DNA of 64,000 bases, taken from positions 4,395,501-4,459,500 of the forward strand of contig NZ_CP065511.1 of the NCBI RefSeq assembly GCF_022811925.1, read 5' to 3'. Shown one piece after another: positions 1 to 7,978 of the stretch. Origin of the DNA: Cytobacillus oceanisediminis (GTDB lineage Bacteria; Bacillota; Bacilli; Bacillales; Cytobacillaceae). A program made the position numbers and the translations under genes. Position 1 is the first letter of the stretch. Each line of letters starts with the position of its first letter. The notes under the pieces are model-generated. The model was not told the origin of the DNA and searched no databases. It was given only the letters and a program-made list of their open reading frames with translations.

Positions 1-773
1 CATTCATTATCCCAATAAGTGAGGTTATGCCGGCTCTCAAAGCCTGGTTTTGCAAAATTGCTGATTTCATATTGCGTAAAGCCATGTTTGTCCATTTGTT
101 CCATTAATAATTCATACATCTCAGCTTCCACATCTTCTCCAGGAGCAGGCAGCTTTCCTTTCCTCATCAGATTATAGAATACCGTTTTGGGTTCAATGAT
201 CAGCGAATAGCCGGAATAATGGACAATATCCAGGGTGAATGATGTTTCGAGTGTATCTTGAAAATCCTGAAGTGTCTGACCCGGAAGACTGTATATAAGA
301 TCGATACTGATGTTATCGAAACCGACTTTCTTTGCAGCTTCAATTGATTGAAAAACGTCTTTTGCTCTGTGTGACCTTCCAATTCTTTTTAAGAGTTCAT
401 CGTTGAAGGTCTGAACGCCAAAGCTGAGCCGGTTGACTCCAGCATCATGCAATATTTGTAGTTTTTCTTTAGAGAGATCTCCAGGGTTAGCTTCGAAGGT
501 ATATTCTGTGAAAGAGTCATAGGGAAGCTGCCGTTTGATTGTGCCGCAAAGCTGTTCAAGCTGTTTCTCGTTTAGCGCAGTTGGCGTACCGCCTCCGACA
601 AAGATGGAGTCTAGACGGGATGCAGGTGTTTCTTTCAAAGCAAGTTTCATCTCTTTGTCAAGAGAGTCCAGGTATTCTCCAACTGGCTGGTTCTTCAAGA
701 ACACTTTATTAAAATCACAATAATGACAAATATGTTCACAAAATGGGATGTGTATATAAGCTGCTTTAATCAT
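1..773 (-). CDS. hemW: HemW-like radical SAM protein, 3' end cut by window
   Basis: About 257 codons are present; the C-terminal part lies before position 1. The start is the ATG at 773-771. The N-terminus carries the radical SAM cysteine cluster CEHICHYCDF (residues about 11-20), followed by the glycine-rich stretch FVGGGTPTAL that binds S-adenosylmethionine. HemW was long annotated as oxygen-independent coproporphyrinogen III oxidase (HemN); the family is now regarded as a heme chaperone, and the CxxxCxxC-D-F form seen here fits HemW better than true HemN. It follows lepA downstream on the same strand, as in B. subtilis, where hrcA-grpE-dnaK come next. A hairpin terminator separates it from lepA. 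The assignment is firm; the exact role (heme delivery) is from family knowledge. Confidence 0.93.
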   Translation of the reverse strand, partial: MIKAAYIHIPFCEHICHYCDFNKVFLKNQPVGEYLDSLDKEMKLALKETPASRLDSIFVGGGTPTALNEKQLEQLCGTIKRQLPYDSFTEYTFEANPGDLSKEKLQILHDAGVNRLSFGVQTFNDELLKRIGRSHRAKDVFQSIEAAKKVGFDNISIDLIYSLPGQTLQDFQDTLETSFTLDIVHYSGYSLIIEPKTVFYNLMRKGKLPAPGEDVEAEMYELLMEQMDKHGFTQYEISNFAKPGFESRHNLTYWDNE

Positions 774-831
774 TTATTTCACTACTTTCATCATTCAATC
801 AACGTTCATAAACAACTGATTCCTAAATAAA

Positions 832-876
832 AAGAGGCTAGTGCTGTTATTATTATGACAGCATATCTAACCTCTT
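832..876 (-). terminator. Rho-independent terminator after lepA
   Basis: On the minus strand AAGAGGTTAGATATGCTGT pairs imperfectly with ACAGCACTAGCCTCTT around an A/T-rich loop and is followed by TTTTTATTT. It sits just after the lepA stop and before hemW, so hemW probably depends on its own promoter or on readthrough. Confidence 0.7.
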
Positions 877-893
877 AAAACAAATCAAATATT

Positions 894-2729
894 TTACTTT
901 TTAGGGCTGTTATCGTCCATCTTCAGAACTGCCATGAAAGCTTCCTGCGGAACTTCAACCGAACCAACCTGCTTCATCCGCTTTTTACCTTCTTTCTGCT
1001 TCTCCAATAGCTTGCGCTTACGGGAGATGTCACCGCCGTAACATTTCGCCAATACATTTTTGCGAATGGCTTTAATGGTTGAGCGGGCTACAATTTTCTG
1101 GCCGATCGCCGCTTGAATAGGAACCTCAAACTGCTGACGGGGAATCAGCTCTTTTAACTTCTCAACGATTACTTTTCCTCTTTCATAAGCAAAATCCTTA
1201 TGAACGATGAAGCTCAATGCGTCTACTTTTTCTGTATTTAACAGAATATCCATCTTAACAAGTTTTGATGGCTTGTACCCAATTAATTCATAATCAAAAG
1301 AAGCATATCCTTTTGTATTGGATTTCAGCTGATCAAAGAAATCATAAACAATCTCCGATAAAGGAATTTCATATATAATGTTTACTCTGGTTTCATCCAT
1401 GTATTGCATATCAATAAAGATGCCGCGTTTTTGCTGGCAAAGTTCCATAATGGCTCCCACATAATCATTCGGCGCCATCATTGTAGCTTTTACATAAGGC
1501 TCTTCAACACGGTCAATCTTTTGAGGATCAGGCATATTGGATGGGTTATCTACTTTAACTTCTGTACCATCAGTCAGGATAACATCATAGATAACACTTG
1601 GTGCTGTTGTAATCAAATCAATTTTGAATTCGCGCTCAATGCGCTCCTGAATGATTTCCATGTGAAGCAATCCAAGGAAGCCGCAGCGGAATCCAAAGCC
1701 AAGCGCCTGTGAAGTTTCCGGTTCGAACTGAAGGGCAGAGTCATTAAGCTCAAGCTTTTCAAGAGCTTCCCGCAAATCATTAAATTTGGCGCTATCAATT
1801 GGATATAAACCGCAATAAACCATTGGATTTAACTTTCGGTAACCAGGAAGAGCTTCGGTTGCACCGTTTTTAGCACTTGTAATGGTGTCACCTACACGGG
1901 TATCGCCAACATTTTTGATGGCAGCAGTCAAAAAGCCAACGTCCCCAACTGACAATTCAGGCATTGGAGTGGATTTAGGTGTGAACACTCCAACCTCTGT
2001 AACTTCAAACTCTTTGCCTGTTGCCATCATTTTAATTTTATCCCCTACTTTTACCGTTCCATCCACCACACGGATATAGGCTACCACACCGCGGTAGGCA
2101 TCATAAAGGGAGTCAAATATAAGCGCCTTTAAAGGGGCATCCGGTTCACCCACTGGAGCGGGCACTTTTTCAACGACCTGTTCAAGGATTTCTTCAATGC
2201 CAATTCCTGCCTTTGCTGAAGCAAGTACTGCTTCAGAAGCATCCAGGCCGATTACTTCTTCAATCTCATTGCGTACCCGTTCCGGATCCGCGCTTGGAAG
2301 GTCAATTTTATTGATGATCGGAAGAATTTCAAGATCGTTATCCAAGGCCAGATAAACATTTGCAAGGGTTTGTGCTTCAATACCCTGAGCTGCATCCACA
2401 ACCAGGATTGCGCCTTCACATGCTGCAAGACTTCGGGATACTTCATAGGTAAAATCGACGTGTCCCGGGGTATCTATTAAGTGGAAAGTATATATCTCAC
2501 CATCTTTAGCTTTATATTTTAGCTGGACGGAATTAAGCTTGATAGTAATGCCGCGCTCTCTTTCGAGGTCCATGGAATCAAGGAGCTGATCCTTCATTTC
2601 GCGTGATGTAAGCGCATTGGTTTTTTCGAGGATCCTGTCAGCCAAAGTCGATTTGCCATGGTCAATGTGAGCGATGATGGAAAAATTCCTTATTTTCTCT
2701 TGCCTTTTAAGTCTATCTTCTCTGTTCAT
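894..2729 (-). CDS. lepA: Elongation factor 4 (back-translocating GTPase LepA)
   Basis: A 611-residue translational GTPase of full family length. The GTP-binding elements are visible in order: P-loop AHIDHGKS (residues 20-27), the switch region with [16 protein letters not shown] near 86 and NKIDLP near 140. The EF-G-like domains II, III and V follow, and the LepA-specific C-terminal domain ends in a lysine/arginine-rich tail ([15 protein letters not shown]). LepA binds the ribosome and can reverse or remodel translocation; it acts in the cytoplasm. The start is the ATG at 2729, with a modest purine-rich upstream region. It lies between yqxA and hemW, the usual Bacillus order, and ends in its own terminator. 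Confidence 0.98.
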   Translation of the reverse strand: MNREDRLKRQEKIRNFSIIAHIDHGKSTLADRILEKTNALTSREMKDQLLDSMDLERERGITIKLNSVQLKYKAKDGEIYTFHLIDTPGHVDFTYEVSRSLAACEGAILVVDAAQGIEAQTLANVYLALDNDLEILPIINKIDLPSADPERVRNEIEEVIGLDASEAVLASAKAGIGIEEILEQVVEKVPAPVGEPDAPLKALIFDSLYDAYRGVVAYIRVVDGTVKVGDKIKMMATGKEFEVTEVGVFTPKSTPMPELSVGDVGFLTAAIKNVGDTRVGDTITSAKNGATEALPGYRKLNPMVYCGLYPIDSAKFNDLREALEKLELNDSALQFEPETSQALGFGFRCGFLGLLHMEIIQERIEREFKIDLITTAPSVIYDVILTDGTEVKVDNPSNMPDPQKIDRVEEPYVKATMMAPNDYVGAIMELCQQKRGIFIDMQYMDETRVNIIYEIPLSEIVYDFFDQLKSNTKGYASFDYELIGYKPSKLVKMDILLNTEKVDALSFIVHKDFAYERGKVIVEKLKELIPRQQFEVPIQAAIGQKIVARSTIKAIRKNVLAKCYGGDISRKRKLLEKQKEGKKRMKQVGSVEVPQEAFMAVLKMDDNSPKK

Positions 2730-2756
2730 TGTTTATAATTCAACTCCTACTATAAG

Positions 2757-2792
2757 AAAAGCGCAAGCGCCTTAAAACAGGCGCCTGGAGCC
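2757..2792. repeat. Short copy of an AAAAGCGnAAGCGCC repeat
   Basis: This 36-bp palindrome begins AAAAGCGCAAGCGCCTT and ends AGGCGCCTGGAGCC. The same two ends bound a 237-bp element at 23633-23869, and a 28-bp form lies at 26369-26396. It lies between yqxA and lepA and could form a hairpin in the mRNA. Confidence 0.55.
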
Positions 2793-2890
2793 AAGTGTGG
2801 TCAATTTTAAAATAGTCCTTTTAGTTTACACTATTTTTGATTATATCAGTACGTATGTGAAGATTCAATGCTAAGCTTTACGCCTTAACC

Positions 2891-2932
2891 GTTCAAAAAA
2901 AAATAAGGCTGCCCTCCTGAGCAGCCTATTTT
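2891..2932 (-). terminator. Rho-independent terminator after yqxA
   Basis: On the minus strand AATAGGCTGC, an 8-base loop and GCAGCCTTATT are followed by a run of T. The 5' arm overlaps the yqxA stop codon, so spoIIP-yqxA transcription should end here. Confidence 0.8.
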
Positions 2933-3270
2933 CCGGTTATTAAGTCTGTGATGAATGCGACCGATTTTTCTGTCAGCTCTGATAAGCCTTCGGAGATGCT
3001 TTTTCCCAGAGATGAAAAGAAGTTATATGCTTTCATTTCTTCAAGCTTTTCTTTTTTCTGCTGAAGATCATGGCTGGACACATCATTCCCCAGGACAGAT
3101 GCCTGCATTTCACCTTCATTGGTTTCATTTAAGGTTAAGGCACTTTTGAAATCTTCGTCATGGAAACCCTTCATTCTGTGGATTCCTTCATTTGCCTGCT
3201 GCATTCCAAATAATACTGAGACAAACATAAGCGCTGCCAGAAAAAGAGCTTTTAGCATAAATATTTTCAT
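2926..3270 (-). CDS. yqxA: YqxA-like small membrane-anchored protein (DUF3679)
   Basis: A 114-residue protein with one hydrophobic N-terminal segment (roughly residues 5-24, LKALFLAALMFVSVLFGMQQ) and a charged, predicted helical remainder. It therefore looks like a single-pass membrane or exported protein. Its place directly after spoIIP and before lepA is that of B. subtilis yqxA, and the length and layout agree. Its function is unknown. Only 17 bases separate it from spoIIP, so the two probably share a sporulation transcript; that is inference from spacing. The terminator after it overlaps its stop codon. Confidence 0.8.
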   Translation of the reverse strand: MKIFMLKALFLAALMFVSVLFGMQQANEGIHRMKGFHDEDFKSALTLNETNEGEMQASVLGNDVSSHDLQQKKEKLEEMKAYNFFSSLGKSISEGLSELTEKSVAFITDLITGK

Positions 3271-3287
3271 TCCGCATCATCCTAATA

Positions 3288-4493
3288 CTATTTCTTTTCT
3301 GATTCACCGACAGCTGGTGAATTCACTTCCTCGGCCTGCCAATAATATTCACTGAACACTTCTGCGAGTGCTTCTGCCGAACGGTTTAATTCTTCAAACG
3401 TATTATCAACTCCGCCAAATTCAATGAGGATGGCATTTCCCGATAAATCCTGATTGAAGTTGCCATTTGTCCCTGCGCCTTCTTTTTTCATGATTCCCCT
3501 GCTTAACCCTTTGTACTTAACGTTCAATCTATCATGCAGCTCTTTCGCAAATTTTAAGTTCTTTTCGTAATTCGGGTTATTTCCACCAATAATGAAAGCT
3601 AGTTTGGCATAAGACTCTCCGTTAATTTCTTTCGTTGTATCTTTTTTTCTTTTTGAATCACGGTGAATATCGATTAAGTAAGACAAATCCCGGTTGGACG
3701 TAATTGCAGCCTGAACAACTTCTCTTGATTCCTGATAGGAACGTCCATACGTTAATCCTTTCTTGCTTAAATTTCCCTGGATATCCGTTTTGTCAACAAA
3801 GGTCCCTATTCCTTTGCTCTCTATCTCTTCCTTAAGCTTATCACCAATCTTAGTAACGTTAATTTTGGAATGAAAGGCTGCATCAGGATTGGTTACACCC
3901 TTCAGATAAGGAAGATAGGATTCCGTATTATGAGAAAAATAAACATAGACTGGTTTTTTATCACCCGTAGACATCGGCGGTGTTTTCGACTGTTTCGTAT
4001 CACCATCCTGCTCAAGTCCTTCGGTGTTTTGCAGGGCTGCCTCCTGTTCTGCCATCAGCACTTCGATAGGAGGAGAAGATTCCACAGGCATGTTAGTATA
4101 ATCCGTTCCTTCACCAGCAACAAGGATTTTACTGTCATAAATAGAGAAGAATGGAAGTTCCCTTCCCAAAAGGCTTCTGGGATCATCCAAATTGACATTT
4201 GTGGATAGCTTAAAAACCAAATTGGCAAAACCAGGGGGAGAACTGTTTTCAGTAACCCCCTGGAGAAATGAGTGGTTTTCCCATCCAAGAAAATGATAAA
4301 GCATTTCTCCTGTCAGGCTGTTCGCGGCAGAATTAACTGAAGATGAGCTGATTCTGTATTCCGGCTTTAATGAAGTTAATGCTCCGCTTATTGAAAATAT
4401 CATAAATAGAAAAAGCAAAAATCCGCCTATGGCTTTCAGCAAGCTTGTCCCTTGAATGGTTACTACAAGTCCGTTCGATTTAAAAGGTTTCAT
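3288..4493 (-). CDS. spoIIP: Stage II sporulation protein P (SpoIIP), peptidoglycan amidase/endopeptidase
   Basis: A 401-residue protein, the same length as B. subtilis SpoIIP. An N-terminal membrane anchor (about residues 19-41, LLKAIGGFLLFLFMIFSISG) leaves the catalytic part outside the mother-cell membrane. Amidase_3-like zinc and catalytic positions are visible: SHNTES near 210, IDIHRDS near 290 and LIEFGGVDN near 370. With SpoIID and SpoIIM, SpoIIP degrades septal peptidoglycan and drives the engulfing membrane around the forespore. The ATG at 4493 has the strong site GGAGAGGTGG. The gene follows gpr, as in B. subtilis, where spoIIP is read both with gpr and from its own mother-cell promoter; I did not identify the promoter here. 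Confidence 0.96.
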   Translation of the reverse strand: MKPFKSNGLVVTIQGTSLLKAIGGFLLFLFMIFSISGALTSLKPEYRISSSSVNSAANSLTGEMLYHFLGWENHSFLQGVTENSSPPGFANLVFKLSTNVNLDDPRSLLGRELPFFSIYDSKILVAGEGTDYTNMPVESSPPIEVLMAEQEAALQNTEGLEQDGDTKQSKTPPMSTGDKKPVYVYFSHNTESYLPYLKGVTNPDAAFHSKINVTKIGDKLKEEIESKGIGTFVDKTDIQGNLSKKGLTYGRSYQESREVVQAAITSNRDLSYLIDIHRDSKRKKDTTKEINGESYAKLAFIIGGNNPNYEKNLKFAKELHDRLNVKYKGLSRGIMKKEGAGTNGNFNQDLSGNAILIEFGGVDNTFEELNRSAEALAEVFSEYYWQAEEVNSPAVGESEKK

Positions 4494-4561
4494 TGTTCCA
4501 CCTCTCCTTGCTAGTCTAGTAAATGTTATGACTTTGCTAGAGAAGATAGAACAGTTATTTC

Positions 4562-5689
4562 CTATCTGGTATAAAAACCGGCATTATCCTGATTCACTTT
4601 TTGATGGAGTGCTGCGTTCAAACCGTTAGCAATTAAATTTGACATATCTTCTATAAATACATCCACTTCCTTTGGAGTCACCATAAGGTTGTGGCCCAAA
4701 GGAGACAGCACTTCATAAATAAGCTTCCGCTTCTCCTCTTCAGGCAAGGTTCCAATCATGCCAAGAAAGGTTTTTCTATGATGTTCTTCCGGCAGGTCAT
4801 CATCTGTCAGCTTTCTCTTCTCCCCAAAAGTCATTCCTGCAGGAGCAAGAGCACGTGATGGACGGTCGCCTTCTTTCATTTCCTTGCCGAAATGCTTCAG
4901 GATGTAATCAATTGTATCGCTTGTGATGGATACGGCATCGACAACTGTTGGGATTCCAATCGCTATGACAGGTATCCCTAAAGTCTCTTTGCTGATTTCT
5001 TTTCGTTTATTCCCGACACCAGAACCAGGGTGAATCCCTGTATCCGAAATTTGAATGGTAGAATTGACTCTTTCAATTGATCGGGAAGCAAGAGCATCAA
5101 TTGCAATGACAAAATCGGGCTTTGTTTTTTCAACAATGCCATAAATAATGTCACTTGTTTCTATCCCGGTCAGGCCCATCACTCCCGGAGAAATAGCACT
5201 TACTGGCCGATAACCTTCTTCTACGCTTTCAGGCTGCAGCTGATAGAGATGTCTTGTGATAAGCAAATTTTCGCAAACTTGCGGACCAAGTGCATCGGGA
5301 GTCACATTCCAATTGCCCAGACCGACAATTAAACAGGATGCATCTTCATTGATTCCCAGCTGTTTAATAAATTGGGAGAATTCACTTGCAAATACAGACT
5401 CCACTTTGTGCTGCAGCTCCGTATCCTGCTGGCGTATTCCCGTCACTTCAAGGGTCAGATATTTTCCCTCTTTTTTCCCCAATGCCTCTGCACCTTCTTT
5501 TGTTACTTCAACAAAAGAAATTTTTATATCATTTTCTTCTTTTTCTTTAATTATTACGCCTTCTATTTGGGAAAGGTTCTCCTGCTGATGAATATTGTCT
5601 TTCTGCCTATCAGAAATAACCATTTCCCTGGCTTCAATGGCAAGGTCCGTTCGGACTGAGTACTGGCTTAAATCTATTGAATCCTTCAT
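4562..5689 (-). CDS. gpr: Germination protease (GPR), peptidase A25
   Basis: A 375-residue endoprotease that cleaves small acid-soluble spore proteins during germination. It is made in the forespore as a zymogen, and the N-terminal stretch [20 protein letters not shown] fits the family propeptide with its self-cleavage region ([10 protein letters not shown]; compare the TDLA(I/L)E-type recognition sites in SASPs). Conserved blocks such as [17 protein letters not shown] and [10 protein letters not shown] are present. It heads gpr-spoIIP-yqxA on the minus strand and is divergent from rpsT. In B. subtilis it is under SigF/SigG; I saw no convincing match to those promoters in the 220 bases upstream, so regulation is inferred only. 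Confidence 0.96.
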   Translation of the reverse strand: MKDSIDLSQYSVRTDLAIEAREMVISDRQKDNIHQQENLSQIEGVIIKEKEENDIKISFVEVTKEGAEALGKKEGKYLTLEVTGIRQQDTELQHKVESVFASEFSQFIKQLGINEDASCLIVGLGNWNVTPDALGPQVCENLLITRHLYQLQPESVEEGYRPVSAISPGVMGLTGIETSDIIYGIVEKTKPDFVIAIDALASRSIERVNSTIQISDTGIHPGSGVGNKRKEISKETLGIPVIAIGIPTVVDAVSITSDTIDYILKHFGKEMKEGDRPSRALAPAGMTFGEKRKLTDDDLPEEHHRKTFLGMIGTLPEEEKRKLIYEVLSPLGHNLMVTPKEVDVFIEDMSNLIANGLNAALHQKVNQDNAGFYTR

Positions 5690-5849
5690 AATTTATCCCT
5701 CACATTCTCAGCTTTTTAGATTATTGGAAAATAACACACAATATACTAAAATTCGGATATATTCTAGCATTGCCTTTAAAGTTCAAAAACATGCAGAATA
5801 AGAATTAACTTCCCTAATAATGGCGGTCAGTAATTTTGATTACAGAGTA

Positions 5850-5878
5850 TTGCATTATGCCCCCGTGTTTGATAAAAT
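5850..5878 (+). promoter_or_regulatory. SigA-type promoter for rpsT
   Basis: TTGCAT at 5850-5855 and TAAAAT at 5873-5878, spaced 17 bases. This would give a leader of about 70 bases before the rpsT ATG. It is the best vegetative promoter match in the gpr-rpsT divergent region. Confidence 0.55.
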
Positions 5879-5957
5879 ATCACTTGTTCTTAATTATTGT
5901 TAATGAATGTGAATGTCGAGTTATAGAATCTCGATGCTTTTTCAGGAGGTGAATGGA

Positions 5958-6224
5958 ATGCCAAACATTAAATCTGCTATTAAGCGTGTTAAAACTAGCG
6001 AAGCTCGCAACGCTCATAACGCTACAGTTAAATCAGCAATGCGTACAGCTGTTAAGAAAGTTGATGCTGCGGTCGTAAACAACGATGCTGCTGCTGCAAC
6101 TGCATCTTTCGCTGATGCTGCTCGTAAACTAGACAAAGCTGCTGCAAAAGGTCTTATCCACAAAAATGCTGCTGCCCGTAAAAAGTCTCGTTTAATGAAA
6201 AAAATGAACTCTTTAAACGCGTAA
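5958..6224 (+). CDS. rpsT: 30S ribosomal protein S20
   Basis: An 88-residue basic, alanine-rich protein with the S20 N-terminus [20 protein letters not shown] and the C-terminal [13 protein letters not shown]. It binds 16S rRNA early in small-subunit assembly. I set the start at the ATG at 5958 because AGGAGGTGA lies 6 bases upstream and the family begins MPNIKSA; an in-frame start 45 bases earlier lacks these features. It is single-gene, on the plus strand, divergent from gpr and convergent with holA, and is followed by two hairpins. The base composition (many GCT, CGT and AAA codons) fits a highly expressed gene. Confidence 0.97.
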   Translation: MPNIKSAIKRVKTSEARNAHNATVKSAMRTAVKKVDAAVVNNDAAAATASFADAARKLDKAAAKGLIHKNAAARKKSRLMKKMNSLNA

Positions 6225-6238
6225 TGTTTGAAGATATC

Positions 6239-6267
6239 GGCTATCTTAAGGGATAGCCTTTTATTTT
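6239..6267 (+). terminator. First rpsT terminator
   Basis: GGCTATC, TTAAG loop, GGATAGCC, then TTTTATTTT. It lies 15 bases after the rpsT stop. Confidence 0.8.
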
Positions 6268-6271
6268 ACGT

Positions 6272-6302
6272 AAAAAAGCGGTCCAATTGGACCGCTTTTT
6301 TA
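6272..6302. terminator. Second, bidirectional terminator between rpsT and holA
   Basis: AAAAAAGCGGTCC-AATT-GGACCGCTTTTTT is a near-perfect palindrome with T runs in both directions. It backs up the first rpsT terminator and can end holA transcription from the other side. Confidence 0.85.
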
Positions 6303-6368
6303 TGTCATCAGAATTAATAATTTTGTCACAGCCCTCAAGATGTCAGAGGCGGGCAAGACGCTATCTCT

Positions 6369-7406
6369 CTAAGGATTTTTTCTGAGAGCCTGACTTTGCA
6401 GACGAAACAGGAACATTTCAATCAGCATGGTTTTATTCATGCCTCCAGTTTTCATTTGGTAATCTGCATCAGCAAGCAAGCTTATGATCGCTGCAAGTTC
6501 TTCGTCTGCAAAAAGCTGCGCCTGTCCAGCCGCCAGTTTCACCCGGAAAGGATGAATTTTTAAATAGCCGGCAATCTGCTGCTGGCCGTAGCCTCTCCTG
6601 GCAAGCTCCTTCACCTGATAAATTAATCTGAACTGCCCAGTAATAACAGATAAAATCTTAATTGGTTCTTCATTTTGCTTTAATAAATCATAATAAATTC
6701 TCAGGGCTTCTTCTATTTTGCGGTGAACAACCTTATCTACAAGGGAAAAAATGTTTTGCTCCAATGACCTTGATACCATTTTCTCTGCCATTTGTTCATC
6801 GATTCGCTTCGTGTCATTCGCATATAAAGCCAATTTATCGATCTCGTTTGTCAAGATAAATAAGTTGGTGCCTGCCAATGTCAATATCAGCTCAACTGCC
6901 GATTCATCAATCTGCACGCCGTTAAGTGCTGCCCGTTCCCTGATCCAGGCTTTCAATTCACCTTCATTTAGTTTCTTTGCTTCAAGGACTGCAGCAGTTT
7001 TTTTCAATTGTTTAGTTATTTTTTTCCGGTCATCCAGCTTTTCTGCAGTTGAGGAGAATACCACCACTGAATACGGGGCAGGCGCTTTAATATAGGCTTC
7101 CAGCTTAGACAGGTTATGCTCCTGCTTAGCTTTCGATTTTTCAGATGTTAAAAATATTGGGTTATGTAAAAAGATCAGTCTTCTTTCCCCCATAAACGGA
7201 AATGTCTCCGCATCTTCAAGCGCTGTATCGATTGGGGTTTCCTCAAGGTCATAAGAGGATAAATTAAAGTCAGCTTCATCTTCGCTTAGCACATTGTTGA
7301 TCAGAAGCTGCTTCGTTTCGTTTATAAGATAAGGTTCTGTTCCATATAATAAGTAAATAGGAGCAAAACTTTTCGCTTTTATCTGCTTCCAAATATCAAA
7401 AACCAA
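6369..7406 (-). CDS. holA: DNA polymerase III delta subunit (YqeN)
   Basis: A 345-residue clamp-loader subunit of the HolA/YqeN family. The N-terminal AAA+-like domain shows the family block PIYLLYGTEPYLINETK (about residues 17-33), followed by LIFLHNPIFL and the lid and collar helices with LDDRKKITK. Delta opens the DnaN sliding clamp during loading, together with the tau and delta-prime subunits. The start is TTG at 7406, supported by GGAGAG 7 bases upstream and by alignment of the expected N-terminus. It is convergent with rpsT, as in B. subtilis. It has no immediate upstream partner on its strand; the next gene in that direction, comEC, is more than 500 bases away. Confidence 0.95.
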   Translation of the reverse strand: MVFDIWKQIKAKSFAPIYLLYGTEPYLINETKQLLINNVLSEDEADFNLSSYDLEETPIDTALEDAETFPFMGERRLIFLHNPIFLTSEKSKAKQEHNLSKLEAYIKAPAPYSVVVFSSTAEKLDDRKKITKQLKKTAAVLEAKKLNEGELKAWIRERAALNGVQIDESAVELILTLAGTNLFILTNEIDKLALYANDTKRIDEQMAEKMVSRSLEQNIFSLVDKVVHRKIEEALRIYYDLLKQNEEPIKILSVITGQFRLIYQVKELARRGYGQQQIAGYLKIHPFRVKLAAGQAQLFADEELAAIISLLADADYQMKTGGMNKTMLIEMFLFRLQSQALRKNP

Positions 7407-7483
7407 TTTATTTCTCTCCGTTCGCCTTACATTATATTCACTTTATATCCTAAAGAAGCAGCGGCAATTTGACAAGACATAAG

Positions 7484-7640
7484 AAATTGGCGCCCAGAAG
7501 AACGCCAATTTCCAATCTATATAGAACGCTGCCGCCTGAGGCCCGGGATACTCAGGAAGCTGCGGTGCACCTTTGTTCTATTATTTTCCCCGTGATGTGC
7601 TGGCATATTTGTGACAACTCCTGCTATTGCAGGAAAAGGG
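7484..7640. other. Structured gap between holA and yqzM
   Basis: This nearly 300-base gap contains no recognisable gene. It holds a strong hairpin AAATTGGCG/CGCCAATTT at 7484-7511. Next comes a nested palindrome at 7522-7578, in which AGAAC, CCGC and CTGAG pair with CTCAG, GCGG and GTTCT. A short CCTGC/GCAGG stem follows at about 7619-7632. Read on the minus strand, the nested palindrome comes first and the hairpin after it, like an RNA element followed by a weak terminator upstream of holA. A 29-codon ORF on the minus strand (starting MPAHHGENNR, with GGAG 11 bases upstream) overlaps the palindrome; I cannot say whether RNA or peptide is the product. Confidence 0.35.
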
Positions 7641-7705
7641 CAGGGGAACTCTAGATTTTTTTATTTGAATGACTTATACTATATAGGAAATAGGAGGGGT
7701 AGACT

Positions 7706-7840
7706 GTGAACGAATTTGAAAAGAACGTCCAAAGCAAACGTAATGATGCCATCGACTCTGGAGTAGGATTCATCGTATCATTCGGTTTCTTCGCAACGTT
7801 ATTTGTTATTGCAACAGTCATTAAATTTTTAGGAGCTTAA
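7706..7840 (+). CDS. yqzM: YqzM-like 44-residue membrane protein
   Basis: A GTG-started ORF of 44 residues beginning MNEFEKNVQSKRNDAIDSG and ending with one membrane segment (about residues 23-42, GFIVSFGFFATLFVIATVIK). GGAGGGG lies 7 bases before the GTG. The location between holA and comEC, on the strand opposite to both, matches yqzM in B. subtilis. Function is unknown. A TATACT box lies about 26 bases upstream of the start but I see no clear -35 match. A terminator follows the stop. Confidence 0.85.
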   Translation: MNEFEKNVQSKRNDAIDSGVGFIVSFGFFATLFVIATVIKFLGA

Positions 7841-7886
7841 TGGCTACATAAAGTAAGTAATTGTGTCACAATATTGCTGACACATC

Positions 7887-7913
7887 GAGGCTGCCTCAGC
7901 AGTCTCTTTTTTT
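7887..7913 (+). terminator. Terminator after yqzM
   Basis: GAGGCTGC-CTCA-GCAGTCTC followed by TTTTTTT, 46 bases after the yqzM stop. Confidence 0.85.
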
Positions 7914-7978
7914 GCGGCTGTAGTCGAGATTAATCATTATGAAGTCCAGACAGGAAGCTGAAGCATTTCTAACATATA

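Noticed and set aside
5913..5957. 15-codon N-terminal extension of rpsT
   Set aside because: The ribosome binding site AGGAGGTGA is immediately upstream of the ATG at 5958 and S20 proteins begin MPNIKSA.
7469..7654. 61-codon plus-strand ORF in the holA-yqzM gap
   Set aside because: No ribosome binding site, mixed cysteine-rich composition, and it runs through two palindromes; more likely a chance frame over a structured element.
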